In this document: piece after piece, positions 48,299 to 57,345 of the stretch
Layout of the letters: every line of letters begins with the position of its first letter
Position numbering within the stretch: the first letter of the stretch is position 1
Assembly: GCF_030813635.1 (NCBI RefSeq)
Contig: NZ_JAUSUM010000001.1
Location: forward strand, 744,001-808,000
Reading direction: 5' to 3'
Source of the DNA: Salibacterium salarium
Lineage (GTDB): Bacteria > Bacillota > Bacilli > Bacillales > Marinococcaceae
Length of the DNA stretch: 64,000 bases
The notes under the pieces: model-generated
The model's input: the letters and a program-made list of their open reading frames with translations, nothing else
The model's database searches: none
What the model was told of the DNA's origin: nothing
Program-made: the position numbers and the translations under genes

Positions 48299-50881
48299 AT
48301 GAAAAGAAAGCGAACCCTTTTTATTCTATTTGTGTGTAGCTTTGTTCTTGCCGTTCTGGCGCATCTATTCTTTTTAAAAGAATGGACGGAAGGGCAGTAC
48401 ATGCTTGGATCTAATGATGGATTGCAGCAAATGGTGACATTTAAGAAACTCCTTTATGAGCAATATACAGACGGAAATTTTTTTTATTCTTATCAATTTG
48501 GCTTGGGCGGAGGAACATACAGCCAGTTAGCCTTTTACTTTTCGACATCGCTCGTTTTCCTGATCACGACCGTTGTTGTTTTTGTGTTAGAATTCGTTCA
48601 TTTTATTGAAACGACGGATGTCATCTTTTGGGCAAAGGCTGCGGTTTTCATTAGCATATGCCGACTAACGCTTATTTTATTTATAACAACGTACGTATTT
48701 CGATACATGAAATTGAATTGGATGCCTGCATTTACAGGGGCTGCTGTGTATGGATTGTCGATTATGTATTACCGTCACGTAATATATTGGGAATTTTTTG
48801 CGGATGCGATGATTTGGCTGCCGCTGCTCGTATTGGGAGCAGAAAAGATGATACGGGAAGGGCGATGTGGATGGTTCATTGTTGCTTTTGCCCTAACGTT
48901 ATTTGATAATTTCTATTTTGCCTATATTAATCTTCTTTTTATTGTGATTTATGTTATATTCCGCTTTGTTGTCCGTCTGGATGCTAATGAAATATCCGGG
49001 GGCAAACGTGTTCCGTTATTTGTCATTAGTGGGCTGGTCGGATTGGGTATTAGTGCGGTCTCGTTCATTCCAGCTGTCTACGGTTTTTTACATAATCACC
49101 GGCCGTCTTATTCTCTCCCCATAGAAACCTTCGATTTCTCGGATAATATTTTATTCACCAGCCGAGTTGTTATCTTACCTGTCCTTTATGTACTTTTCGT
49201 TTTTACTTTTTCACTGTATAAAATAATGACATTCCGATTATTTGTTTTGCTAAGTATTTTGTTTATCATATTTCATTTCAGTCCGGTTGTCGCAAGTGTC
49301 TTTAACGGTTTTTCTGCCCCTAAATACCGGTTTGAATACTTGTTGTCCTTTGTTATGGGAGGAGCGGTATCCACAGGCTTGCAGTATATAACCATAGTAG
49401 GAAAAAAGAACATTCTTACAGCATGTCTTATGGTGCTTGCTATATATCTTCTCTTTTTTTACAAAGATCAGGATCTTTCCTTTTATTCGTTTCCTAGTAT
49501 AGGTATGTTTCTGTTTATGCTGCTTATCTTGACGTTAGCCATGGGTTTCACTTGGAAGCGAAATATGGCGTGGTATGTTTGCTTGCATGCTGGAACCTTA
49601 TTCATTTGCATTGGAATTGTCAACATTGCCCAATATGCCATATCAGAATACGGCGGAGTGAATCAAGTGTCTGATCGTTATTTGAATAGTGATGAATACA
49701 ATGGAGAGGAACAACGCGAACTGCTAGAGAAAATAAAGGAGCGAGAATCTGGATCGTTTTATCGAATCGACTGGAAAGTTCGTTCCTTAAACAATACTCC
49801 CATTGTTCAAGATTTTAACGGCATAAGTGCCTATTCAAGCATTCTTAATCAGCACCTGCTCTATTTTTATTTATATGACCTAAACGTTGATATGGGCCGG
49901 GAAAGCGTGAGTCGTTATGCAACACTTGGTCATCGCACGAATCTCTATAGCTTATTTCAAGGGAAATATATGATAAGAAAAAAGAGCAATACCGCTAATA
50001 TTCCGTATGGTTTCGAGAAAATGCTAAGCTCTAAACATTATAACGTCTATGAAAATACAAATATCCTCCCATTTGTGCGGACAACGGATCAAATTTTTTC
50101 GGAAGAAAGCATGGAAAAAGCGAATGTCCTCGAAAGGGAACATGCTATGTTAGAAGGGGCGATTGTGGCAGATGGACCTACGACAACGACAGAAATACGT
50201 CCTGTGCCGAATATGATCAATCAAACATCTATCGAAACGGTCGGTGCCTCCTTTGAAAACGATAAGCTTTCTGTGACTGAAAAAAAAGGAGGCATTGATC
50301 TTCTTATCGATAATCCCGATGTGAATACGGAGGATTATTTTGTACGTTTTCATCTTGAAAATCAAGCAGAAAGTCAAGGCTTTACGTTAAAAGTAAATGA
50401 CTACAAAACAAAACGAAAGCACAATCAATCGGTCTACAAAACTTATGTCGATGACCTTATCATTCGAGTACCAAAAGCAGATAAAATATCAATTCGTATC
50501 CCAAAAGGAAATTACATTTTAAAAGATTTAGGCTTGTTTAGAGAAAATTATCAAACCCTAGAAACAGTGAAGGAAGAACCTTCGAATACAGAGTATATCA
50601 AATGGGGCGGTGACAAATTAACAATAACTCACAACAACGAGAAAAAGGACCGCTATATGATGCTGCCGATTCCGTATGAAAGAGGTTGGGAAGTTCATGT
50701 CAATAATGTCAGACAGCCGTTGAAGAAAGTGAATTATGCATTTCTAGGGTTTCCAATTACAGAAGGTATCAATACTATTCAATTAACATACACTCCTCCG
50801 TTTTTTAAACCGTCTCTCCTGTTAACCATCGTAAGCACGATACTTGCGATACTATGGATTAGACGCCACATAACGAAATGA
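48299..50881 (+). CDS. yfhO: YfhO-family GT-C membrane glycosyltransferase
   Basis: 860 aa. About 12-13 membrane helices in the first ~440 residues are followed by a large outer domain and a final helix with IRRHITK. LGSNDGLQQMVTFKKLLYEQ and FGLGGGTYSQLAFYFS after the first helix carry the acidic loop of GT-C enzymes. In B. subtilis YfhO adds GlcNAc to lipoteichoic acid using lipid-linked sugar from CsbB. The gene begins 12 nt after gtrA and completes the module. Confidence 0.88.
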   Translation: MKRKRTLFILFVCSFVLAVLAHLFFLKEWTEGQYMLGSNDGLQQMVTFKKLLYEQYTDGNFFYSYQFGLGGGTYSQLAFYFSTSLVFLITTVVVFVLEFVHFIETTDVIFWAKAAVFISICRLTLILFITTYVFRYMKLNWMPAFTGAAVYGLSIMYYRHVIYWEFFADAMIWLPLLVLGAEKMIREGRCGWFIVAFALTLFDNFYFAYINLLFIVIYVIFRFVVRLDANEISGGKRVPLFVISGLVGLGISAVSFIPAVYGFLHNHRPSYSLPIETFDFSDNILFTSRVVILPVLYVLFVFTFSLYKIMTFRLFVLLSILFIIFHFSPVVASVFNGFSAPKYRFEYLLSFVMGGAVSTGLQYITIVGKKNILTACLMVLAIYLLFFYKDQDLSFYSFPSIGMFLFMLLILTLAMGFTWKRNMAWYVCLHAGTLFICIGIVNIAQYAISEYGGVNQVSDRYLNSDEYNGEEQRELLEKIKERESGSFYRIDWKVRSLNNTPIVQDFNGISAYSSILNQHLLYFYLYDLNVDMGRESVSRYATLGHRTNLYSLFQGKYMIRKKSNTANIPYGFEKMLSSKHYNVYENTNILPFVRTTDQIFSEESMEKANVLEREHAMLEGAIVADGPTTTTEIRPVPNMINQTSIETVGASFENDKLSVTEKKGGIDLLIDNPDVNTEDYFVRFHLENQAESQGFTLKVNDYKTKRKHNQSVYKTYVDDLIIRVPKADKISIRIPKGNYILKDLGLFRENYQTLETVKEEPSNTEYIKWGGDKLTITHNNEKKDRYMMLPIPYERGWEVHVNNVRQPLKKVNYAFLGFPITEGINTIQLTYTPPFFKPSLLLTIVSTILAILWIRRHITK

Positions 50882-50967
50882 CGGTGTGGCCTGATTTTTA
50901 TGATTTCATAGGAGCGGGCATCTGTGTGATTGGCGTTACCGTAATGTTGTTTGCCCCACGTCAATAA
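50878..50967 (+). pseudogene. 3' remnant of a YnfA (UPF0060) family gene
   Basis: 29 codons encode only the last membrane segment of a YnfA-family protein: WPDFYDFIGAGICVIGVTVM followed by LFAPRQ and TAA. Full proteins have ~108 residues and four helices. The reading frame opens on an ATG overlapping the yfhO stop codon, so it may still be translated by chance. Clear sign of a deletion junction at the end of yfhO. Confidence 0.65.
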
Positions 50968-51051
50968 TGGATGCGGGAGCTCACAAGCTATGGATGGGGT
51001 GAAGTCGAATATACACTGTGAGTTACGTTTCATCTAATTTCTATCAATGTT

Positions 51052-51507
51052 TTATCCAAAAATAGCCCGCAACAAGTTAGTAGTGGGACCGGGTTCCCAA
51101 AAGATATAAAGGGTTAGATATACGACAACGCCGGTTGCCGCCGAAAAAAACCAGATAATAGCTGCCCAAGGACCTGCTTTTTTATGTTTCATAAATCTTC
51201 CTTTAAAAGCCAATCTCATCGTTATCCCGCCGAACACAAGTCCCGTTACAGCGAGACAAATATGAAAGACGAGAAATGCTGTATAGTAAGGTTCTACAGC
51301 AGTCGGACCGCCAAAAGAGGTATTTCCAATAAGGATAGTTCTGGAAATATAGATAGCCAGAAATAGTATGGCAAAAACGGCTCCCATTATCATCGTTCTT
51401 TGATGGGATAAACGCTTCCCTTGTTTAATAAAATACAAGCCGAGAGCAACGAAAATGGCACTGATAATTATACATAATGTACTGATCATTGGGAGAATAT
51501 TGGTCAC
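51052..51507 (-). CDS. yozB: DUF420 membrane protein (YozB-like)
   Basis: 151 aa with four or five membrane segments and the DUF420 pattern: His-containing HQRTMIMGAVFAILFLAIYI, PYYTAFLVFHICLAVTGLVF and FKGRFMKHKKAGPWAAIIWF. Relatives stand near cytochrome oxidase genes (CtaG/CtaM), but no oxidase lies here. GTG 51507 is chosen since GAAGGTGG lies 7 nt upstream; the frame reaches 51561. Confidence 0.82.
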   Translation of the reverse strand: MTNILPMISTLCIIISAIFVALGLYFIKQGKRLSHQRTMIMGAVFAILFLAIYISRTILIGNTSFGGPTAVEPYYTAFLVFHICLAVTGLVFGGITMRLAFKGRFMKHKKAGPWAAIIWFFSAATGVVVYLTLYIFWEPGPTTNLLRAIFG

Positions 51508-51698
51508 GTTTTTTCCACCTTCATTACATGAAATACTAACTGTTTTTATTAGCACATCCATTCTATCACTTCAGAAGTGTTATCCCTAGTATTTTGAACA
51601 GATTAAAAGGTTCAAGGAAAGTTGAATGGCTTCATGCCTGTTTCAGCTATAATAACGAGTTTTCCGAAAAATATAGTGCCACACCAGCATGGATACAT

Positions 51699-51751
51699 AA
51701 AAAAGAGCTGCCCCTTTGGTGAAAATGTCACCGTGTGGGCAGCTCTCTTTA
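51699..51751 (-). terminator. Terminator after ilvD
   Basis: On the minus strand AGAGCTGCCC pairs with GGGCAGCTCT, with inner complementarity GGTGA/TCACC, followed by T6. Confidence 0.88.
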
Positions 51752-51760
51752 AATTATTTT

Positions 51761-53458
51761 CTAGTAAAGGTTGGCGTCGGTAATGGCGCCCTTTGCGCTG
51801 GATGAAACGAGTTTTGCGTATTTTGCGAGTGCGCCGGTCTTGTATCTTGGTTCAAATGGTTTGTGCTCGCGAGCGCGTTTGTCTAGCTCTTCATCGGACA
51901 CTTCAAAGTTAATTTCTTGTGTGTCGCTGTCAATGGTAACGGTGTCTCCTTCTTGTAATAAGGAGATCGGTCCACCGGCAGCAGCTTCAGGGGCCAAATG
52001 ACCGATAACAAAGCCGTGTGATCCGCCCGAAAATCTGCCATCTGTTAATAGAGCCACTTTTCCGCCCAGACCTTGTCCGACAATCATGGCTGTAACAGAA
52101 AGCATTTCCGGCATGCCTGGTCCGCCTTTTGGACCGACATTACGGATGACGAGAACATCGCCTTCCTTGATTTCCCCAGCTTCAATCGCCTTTGTGGCTG
52201 TTGCTTCACTGTCATAAACTTTAGCCGGTCCTTCGAATCGACTGATTTTTTGACCGGACATTTTTGCAACAGCACCTTCTGGAGCAAGGTTACCTTTCAA
52301 TACAACAAGCGGACCATTTGGTTTAATCGGCTCATCAATTGGTTTGATGATGTCTTGTCCTTCTTCTAAATCCGGAGCTTCTGCCAGATTTTCCGCTAAT
52401 GTTTTTCCGGTCACAGTTATGCAATCTCCGTGAAGAAGTCCTTTGTCAAGAAGCAGTTTCATGACGCCGGGAACTCCGCCGATAGCGAACAGATCCTGCA
52501 TCACGTATTTTCCACTCGGTTTTAAATCAGCAATATGAGGAACATTTTTACGCACTCTTTCAAAATCATCGTACGTTAGGTCAACCCCTGCTGATTGAGC
52601 GATAGCTAACAAATGTAAAAAGGCATTTGTTGATCCGCCCAGGGCCATAACAACCGTAATCGCATTTTCGAAAGCGGCCTTTGTCATAATGTCGCGAGGA
52701 TAGATTTCTTTTTCCAATAAATCAACGACCATGGCACCAGCCTGTTTACATTCTTGTTCTTTATAGTCGTAAATAGCTGGAGTAGACGAAGATCCTGGAA
52801 TACTCATGCCCAGCGCTTCAACGGCAGCAGCCATTGTGTTAGCTGTATACATGCCACCGCACGCACCGGCTCCTGGACATACGCTACATTCGACTTTGTG
52901 GAGGTCTTCATCGTTTATCATACCTTGCTGATGTTGACCTACTGCTTCAAAAGCAGACACAATATCGACATCTTGTCCATTTAACTTTCCAGGTTGAATG
53001 GTTCCGCCATAAATGTAAACGGAAGGGAGGTTCAATCGTCCCATAGAGATTAAACAGCCAGGTGTCGTCTTATCACAGCCGCCGATGGCAACATATCCAT
53101 CAAAACGTTCCGCGCCTGTTACGGTCTCGATGGAGTCAGCAATAATTTCACGGCTTGGGAGAGAATAATTCATTCCTTCATGCCCCATTGCAATCCCATC
53201 AGAAACAGTGATTGTATTAAAAATCATCGGAGCGCCGCCGTTTTCAGACGCGCCGGTTTTGGCTTCTCGAGCCAGACGGTCAATATGTATGTTACATGGT
53301 GTAACTTCACTCCATGTGCTGGCTACTCCAATCATCGGTTTTTTAAAATCTTCATCCTCAAAACCGACAGCGCGCAACATAGCACGGTTTGGAACACGAT
53401 TAGCACTTTCGCTAATAACCTTACTTCTAATGCGTAAATCTTTTTTGTTCTCTGTCAT
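51761..53458 (-). CDS. ilvD: Dihydroxy-acid dehydratase
   Basis: 565-aa IlvD/Edd-family Fe-S enzyme. The cluster-binding cysteines lie in [13 protein letters not shown] and [19 protein letters not shown]; the C-terminal [18 protein letters not shown] is also present. It makes 2-keto acids for Ile and Val in the cytosol. It stands alone, as in B. subtilis, away from the other ilv genes. ATG 53458 has AGAGGG at a better distance than the ATG at 53467. Confidence 0.96.
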   Translation of the reverse strand: MTENKKDLRIRSKVISESANRVPNRAMLRAVGFEDEDFKKPMIGVASTWSEVTPCNIHIDRLAREAKTGASENGGAPMIFNTITVSDGIAMGHEGMNYSLPSREIIADSIETVTGAERFDGYVAIGGCDKTTPGCLISMGRLNLPSVYIYGGTIQPGKLNGQDVDIVSAFEAVGQHQQGMINDEDLHKVECSVCPGAGACGGMYTANTMAAAVEALGMSIPGSSSTPAIYDYKEQECKQAGAMVVDLLEKEIYPRDIMTKAAFENAITVVMALGGSTNAFLHLLAIAQSAGVDLTYDDFERVRKNVPHIADLKPSGKYVMQDLFAIGGVPGVMKLLLDKGLLHGDCITVTGKTLAENLAEAPDLEEGQDIIKPIDEPIKPNGPLVVLKGNLAPEGAVAKMSGQKISRFEGPAKVYDSEATATKAIEAGEIKEGDVLVIRNVGPKGGPGMPEMLSVTAMIVGQGLGGKVALLTDGRFSGGSHGFVIGHLAPEAAAGGPISLLQEGDTVTIDSDTQEINFEVSDEELDKRAREHKPFEPRYKTGALAKYAKLVSSSAKGAITDANLY

Positions 53459-53517
53459 TTTCTTCATCCCTCTCTAGGATTAATTGCAGGGTGAGTTAAT
53501 ATAATAAACCTAACTAT

Positions 53518-53546
53518 ATGATACTAGGAGATAGCTGGACTATCAA
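53518..53546 (-). promoter_or_regulatory. SigA promoter of ilvD
   Basis: On the minus strand TTGATA (53541-53546) and TATCAT (53518-53523) are 17 bp apart, ~60 nt upstream of the start codon. No T-box leader or CodY site was recognised. Confidence 0.7.
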
Positions 53547-53689
53547 ATACATTATTCGAACTAGACAAAATATTTTTACTCCATCTGAAGGAGGAGAGAA
53601 AATCCTCCTGTACCATGGTGAAAATTGTTATGTTTTCTCGTAAAATAAATAGATGACATATATGTGAGAAATGGGGTTCGTTGTTCATC

Positions 53690-53992
53690 ATGATAAATGG
53701 GAAATGGTATAAATTAATAGTAGGTATCCTTGCTGTCATAGGACTGATAGCGTTGCTTGGTAATAATCTGTTTAGAGTTTTTACTATATTAATGGCTGTT
53801 TTGCTTTTTTACACTGGAGCTAAGCTGCTGCAAAAACAATCGTCTTCCTTCATGATTGTAACAGGAATTGCGATGCTTGTTCTTGGGTCTCTCGTCTTGA
53901 CAGGGTGGCTTCCAACGTTTCTTGCCATCATTATTATTATAGGAACTGGTTACTCTCTGTTGAAATTATATAAAGATAAGGATAATGGCTGA
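53690..53992 (+). CDS. LiaI-like small membrane protein
   Basis: 100 aa with three or four hydrophobic segments (KLIVGILAVIGLIALLG, LFRVFTILMAVLLFYTGAKL, FMIVTGIAMLVLGSLVL, FLAIIIIIGTGYSLL). The composition and its position directly upstream of a LiaG/DUF4097 gene suggest the LiaI/LiaF-type membrane family of envelope stress systems. No LiaFSR genes are in the window. The ribosome binding site is weak (AAATGGGG). Confidence 0.55.
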   Translation: MINGKWYKLIVGILAVIGLIALLGNNLFRVFTILMAVLLFYTGAKLLQKQSSSFMIVTGIAMLVLGSLVLTGWLPTFLAIIIIIGTGYSLLKLYKDKDNG

Positions 53993-54027
53993 TTGCCCTT
54001 AATATAAAAGGGAAGAGGGGGAATGTA

Positions 54028-54882
54028 ATGAAAAAATTAGCTGGTTTATTCCTTGTTATGATGGGGATTTTTGTTTTTGCTGTTTCTGCGGGGTTTAACG
54101 TTTTAGGCTGGATCAATCCTATAGAGAGCAAAGCTCAGCAACAATCGATCGCATATGAAGAAGCGGAAACGATTGAATTCGATGTAAACTCTCAAGATAT
54201 AACGATAACAAGGCACGACAAAGATACAGTAGATATACAATCGAGCGGACAGGATAATATCGATGTTTCTACTACTAACGACAACGTAGTGATACGTCAG
54301 GATAAGACTAGTTGGCTGTCGCTTTTGTTTTTTGAAACGGGCTCAGAGTGGGAAGTGAAAATTCCCGCTTCCTTTTCCGGTGATTTGAAAGCAAATGGTG
54401 GATCAAGTGATATTAATGTAGATAATGGAAATGAAACGATACGTTCACTGCAAATGACTGTGGCATCTGGTGACGTTGATATCCGCCATATGGCAGTAGA
54501 TGATTTAGAGTTATCGGCAAAATCAGGGGATTTTTCGATTACCAATGTTTCTTCGAATCAATCTTCCGTTGAAACAATTTCTGGAGACATGGAAATCGAT
54601 CAGTTTAAAGGACCGCTAACAGCGACATTAACGTCAGGCGGGATAGATGTTACGTTTGAAAAATTTGAAGAATCAACGATTGAGGTGACGTCAGGCGATG
54701 TCGATGTTTCAGTAGGGGATGCAGATATCCGGTTGGATTGTTCGGTAGTCAGTGGCGATATAAGTAACGAATTGACTCTAGACTCTGTGGAACAGACGCA
54801 ACGTCATTTAAGCGGAGTGAAAGGTTCAGGTTCGGATGATTTAATCATTGAAACGGTAAGTGGAGATATAAATATCCGGTGA
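54028..54882 (+). CDS. DUF4097 (LiaG-like) envelope protein
   Basis: 284 aa. One N-terminal membrane anchor (~2-26) is followed by an extracytoplasmic right-handed beta-helix-type DUF4097 region, with repeated S-G-D-V/I/F motifs (VASGDVDIRH, AKSGDFSITN, TISGDMEIDQ, VTSGDVDVSV, VVSGDISNEL, TVSGDINIR). B. subtilis LiaG has this layout. Role in the cell envelope is likely but undefined. GGAAGAGGGGG precedes ATG 54028, 35 nt after the LiaI-like gene. Confidence 0.82.
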   Translation: MKKLAGLFLVMMGIFVFAVSAGFNVLGWINPIESKAQQQSIAYEEAETIEFDVNSQDITITRHDKDTVDIQSSGQDNIDVSTTNDNVVIRQDKTSWLSLLFFETGSEWEVKIPASFSGDLKANGGSSDINVDNGNETIRSLQMTVASGDVDIRHMAVDDLELSAKSGDFSITNVSSNQSSVETISGDMEIDQFKGPLTATLTSGGIDVTFEKFEESTIEVTSGDVDVSVGDADIRLDCSVVSGDISNELTLDSVEQTQRHLSGVKGSGSDDLIIETVSGDINIR

Positions 54883-54962
54883 TGCAAACGTAAATCAATC
54901 GTTATTAATAAGAAATAACGGGTTGCATACATTGAAACATAGGGATAAAGGAGGCTGCATGG

Positions 54963-55163
54963 ATGAAACTGCCAATGGTATGGGTGTTTCTTATGTTATC
55001 TGTTTTTGTCATTATGTTCTTTGTAGCGGCTGTTTCTTTTCAAGGGATGAAAAGCTCATTGTTTCAGATTATTGGTTTCTCGGGTATGATCTTTTCGTTG
55101 TTGTACGGTTTATTGACAACAGAAAACGCTGGTGATGGAGAACGAAACAAGCAAGAAAACTAG
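54963..55163 (+). CDS. Small membrane protein in the LiaI/LiaG-like unit
   Basis: 66 aa with two hydrophobic segments (VWVFLMLSVFVIMFFVAAVS and LFQIIGFSGMIFSLLYGLL) and a polar tail ENAGDGERNKQEN. AAAGGAGG lies 8 nt before ATG 54963. Not recognised; it follows the DUF4097 gene by 80 nt in the same direction and shares its terminator. Confidence 0.65.
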   Translation: MKLPMVWVFLMLSVFVIMFFVAAVSFQGMKSSLFQIIGFSGMIFSLLYGLLTTENAGDGERNKQEN

Positions 55164-55189
55164 TATCAATATAAGAAATATCACATAAC

Positions 55190-55236
55190 ATAAAAAGGGA
55201 CTGCTCTTCTATAGTTATTGGAGCAGTCCCTTTTTT
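55190..55236. terminator. Bidirectional terminator between the LiaG-like unit and ectD
   Basis: AAAAAGGGACTGCTC pairs with GAGCAGTCCCTTTTT, giving T-runs on both strands; it serves both convergent units. Confidence 0.92.
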
Positions 55237-55238
55237 GC

Positions 55239-56183
55239 TTATTGTCTTTTTATACGATTTGAAAAGTTTTGCAGACGATCTTTGTTTGGTGTGATAGGCT
55301 CGATGTTTTCACGATTGGCAAGAAATTCGGGACGCGGTGTTTGACCGGAAAATGGATCTTGTAGTTTGTTTTCAATTGAATTGAAAACAAAGAAAACATT
55401 ACTGCGTGGGTATGGAGAAATGTTACCGGCCGATCCGTGCATAGTATTGCAATCAAAGAATAACACAGATCCAGCAGGGCCGGTTGCACGATCAATTCGT
55501 CCACCTGCTTGGTCAACGAGCCAGCTCATGCTGTCGTTATCGGGAATGCCGGTTTCCTGTTTTTTCAAAGATGATTTGTAATTAGCATCCGGTGTTACAC
55601 CAGGGCAAGAGACATACCATTTCTGAGATCCAGGAATGAGCATAAGCGGACCATTGTATTCGTAGTTGTCGGTAAGTACAATAGAGCAACTAAGAGCGCG
55701 CATATCAGGCATGCCGTCTTCGGTGTGCCACGTTTCAAAGTCCGAATGCCAGTAGAACTCCTTACCTTTAAAGCCTGGTTTGAAATTTATTCGGGACTGC
55801 GTGATGTAGACCTGGCTTCCTAATAATTGCTCTGCCGCTTTGACGATCCGTTCATTTTTAGCTAACGCTTGAAAGAAACCGCTGTCTTTATGAATTTCAA
55901 AAACAGAGCGCATTTCATTGCTTCCTGGTTCCTTAATGACATCGTCTGCTTCTCGTTCACGATTTCGGTCCATCGTACGTTGCAACTCGTTTTTCATAAT
56001 GGAAACCTCATCGTCATTAAACAGTTTTTCAAACATTAGATACCCATTCTTTTCGAAAGAGTCAACCTCATCCTTTCGCAAAGGTCCTTCCGAAAATGCA
56101 GGATTACGGTGAACTACTGGGTCTTTCCGTTCCATAATCTGAGCTTGTTGCCCGTTTCTAGAAGGATATTTATCGACTGCCAT
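55239..56183 (-). CDS. ectD: Ectoine hydroxylase
   Basis: 314-aa Fe(II)/2-oxoglutarate dioxygenase of the EctD family. The iron ligands are His146 and Asp148 in FYWHSDFETWHTEDGMP and a His near 249 in DCNTMHGSAGN; the N-terminal DSFEKNGYLMFEKLF and QSRINFKPGFKG are family typical. It converts ectoine to 5-hydroxyectoine, an osmo- and heat-protectant. No ectABC genes are adjacent, so ectoine is made from another locus or imported. ATG 56183 follows AAGGAG. Confidence 0.95.
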   Translation of the reverse strand: MAVDKYPSRNGQQAQIMERKDPVVHRNPAFSEGPLRKDEVDSFEKNGYLMFEKLFNDDEVSIMKNELQRTMDRNREREADDVIKEPGSNEMRSVFEIHKDSGFFQALAKNERIVKAAEQLLGSQVYITQSRINFKPGFKGKEFYWHSDFETWHTEDGMPDMRALSCSIVLTDNYEYNGPLMLIPGSQKWYVSCPGVTPDANYKSSLKKQETGIPDNDSMSWLVDQAGGRIDRATGPAGSVLFFDCNTMHGSAGNISPYPRSNVFFVFNSIENKLQDPFSGQTPRPEFLANRENIEPITPNKDRLQNFSNRIKRQ

Positions 56184-56243
56184 TACACCATCACTCCTTT
56201 TCCACATTCAAATTTTATTGAAAATGGCGAGTCGTTGAGACTG

Positions 56244-56269
56244 ATACCCAAGTAAATTTTTAAATAAAC
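56244..56269 (-). promoter_or_regulatory. SigB-type promoter of ectD
   Basis: On the minus strand GTTTAT (56264-56269) and GGGTAT (56244-56249) are separated by 14 bp, matching the general-stress sigma factor consensus GTTTAA-N12-14-GGGTAT, 61 nt upstream of the start. The rest of the 56184-56512 gap is A/T-rich without a gene. Confidence 0.7.
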
Positions 56270-56466
56270 ACCACAAATGGAAAAAAACGTGCGAAAAAAT
56301 AATAGGCACTTCTGTAAACCAGATAAGACAACAGTTTCACGATTTAAAAAAATTTATAAAATTTTTGGTTTGAAGTGTAAAAAAGGAAGGTATAAAGAAA
56401 GTAACCATAGCTGTGGATATTAAGAAAAGCGGATGTTATACAAAAATCAATATTGAGTGTAATGAA

Positions 56467-56505
56467 ATACACCGCCTTACAGGAGTCCAAGGGTAAGACG
56501 GTGTA
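56467..56505 (-). terminator. Hairpin after the coat-F genes
   Basis: TACACCG...CTTAC and GTAAG...CGGTGTA form a two-part stem just beyond the stop of the 56513 gene; the T-run is weak. Confidence 0.55.
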
Positions 56506-56512
56506 CAATGAT

Positions 56513-56848
56513 TTATTGAATCATTCCAGAGGAGGGAAGCTGGTTAGTATATTCTGTGAATTGTTGATACGTTTGATCAAGTGTCGAAGAGGAGGCACCT
56601 TCAAAGCTGTACCAGCCTTTTTCAAACATTAAGTTAAATAAATTGCGCTGCATGTTTTGAGATTCGCTGCAGATCATGGATACTTCATCGTATAAATCTT
56701 CGTGACTTGCTTCATTCATGGCCGTACTATATGCATCCGTCATGTATTTCTCCGTCGTGACCATATCATTAAGAAAATCACGATCATTCATTTCCGGAGT
56801 TTTTGGAACCTGTGTTTCTGGATTTTGAATTTTTGTTGAATCAGACAA
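56513..56848 (-). CDS. Spore coat protein F-like (coat-F domain)
   Basis: 111 aa. A Pro/Thr-rich start is followed by a two-helix ferritin-like coat-F domain (DRDFLNDMVTTEKYMTDAYS, EVSMICSESQNMQRNLFNLM). Such proteins are found in the spore coat of Bacillaceae. It follows a related 89-aa gene by 12 nt. In B. subtilis a coat-F gene (yusN) also neighbours fadN. Confidence 0.85.
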   Translation of the reverse strand: MSDSTKIQNPETQVPKTPEMNDRDFLNDMVTTEKYMTDAYSTAMNEASHEDLYDEVSMICSESQNMQRNLFNLMFEKGWYSFEGASSSTLDQTYQQFTEYTNQLPSSGMIQ

Positions 56849-56860
56849 TAGAAAGACCTC

Positions 56861-57130
56861 CTAGTTTGCATTTGGTTGAATAGGCTGTGTCCCTGATTGA
56901 AGATGGGGAAGCAGCTGTTGATAGTGACGTTCATGCATATGTGCTGTTTTTTCGAGCTCTGTTTTTACATCCATATCTGTGCATTGTTTCGCAAAAAAGG
57001 CTGATTTTTTCGCGGCATTCAAATTCCAGCTAAGCATATCTGACAAATATAAATGATCTTTTACGGTAATCGTCTGTGGGGGTTGAGGCATAACGTTTTG
57101 CTGATCTGGCGCCTGTTGTTGTGGATCCAT
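56861..57130 (-). CDS. Small coat-F-like protein
   Basis: 89 aa with a Gln/Pro-rich start (MDPQQQAPDQQNVMPQPPQT) and a helical region (KDHLYLSDMLSWNLNAAKKS, HERHYQQLLPHLQSG) of the coat-F/DUF2383-like kind. It precedes the larger coat-F gene and is probably co-transcribed with it, late in sporulation. No mother-cell sigma promoter was identified. Confidence 0.75.
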   Translation of the reverse strand: MDPQQQAPDQQNVMPQPPQTITVKDHLYLSDMLSWNLNAAKKSAFFAKQCTDMDVKTELEKTAHMHERHYQQLLPHLQSGTQPIQPNAN

Positions 57131-57305
57131 AGAAATTCTCCTTTCTTATTCTCGATTATTTTTTCCTGCGTAGTATGTGGGTAGGAGAAGGTATTTATTC
57201 AAAAAAGACATGAAAATTTTCTGTCACTTCTATTGTCATTCCAACTTTCATCGTTTATAGTTAAAGAAGAATAACGAAATAGGTTTTTATTTTTTGGGTA
57301 AAAAA

Positions 57306-57323
57306 TGAATGATTATTCATTCA
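57306..57323 (+). promoter_or_regulatory. FadR operator of the fadNAE operon
   Basis: TGAATGATTATTCATTCA matches the B. subtilis FadR (YsiA) consensus TGAATGANYANTCATTCA at every defined position. It lies 22 nt before the fadN start; long-chain acyl-CoA would release the repressor. Confidence 0.93.
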
Positions 57324-57345
57324 AAAAATATGAAGGAGGTAGACG

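Noticed and set aside
53468-53680. T-box or other amino-acid riboswitch upstream of ilvD
   Set aside because: Only a short GGAGGA/TCCTCC hairpin lies upstream of the promoter; no T-box sequence or antiterminator is present.
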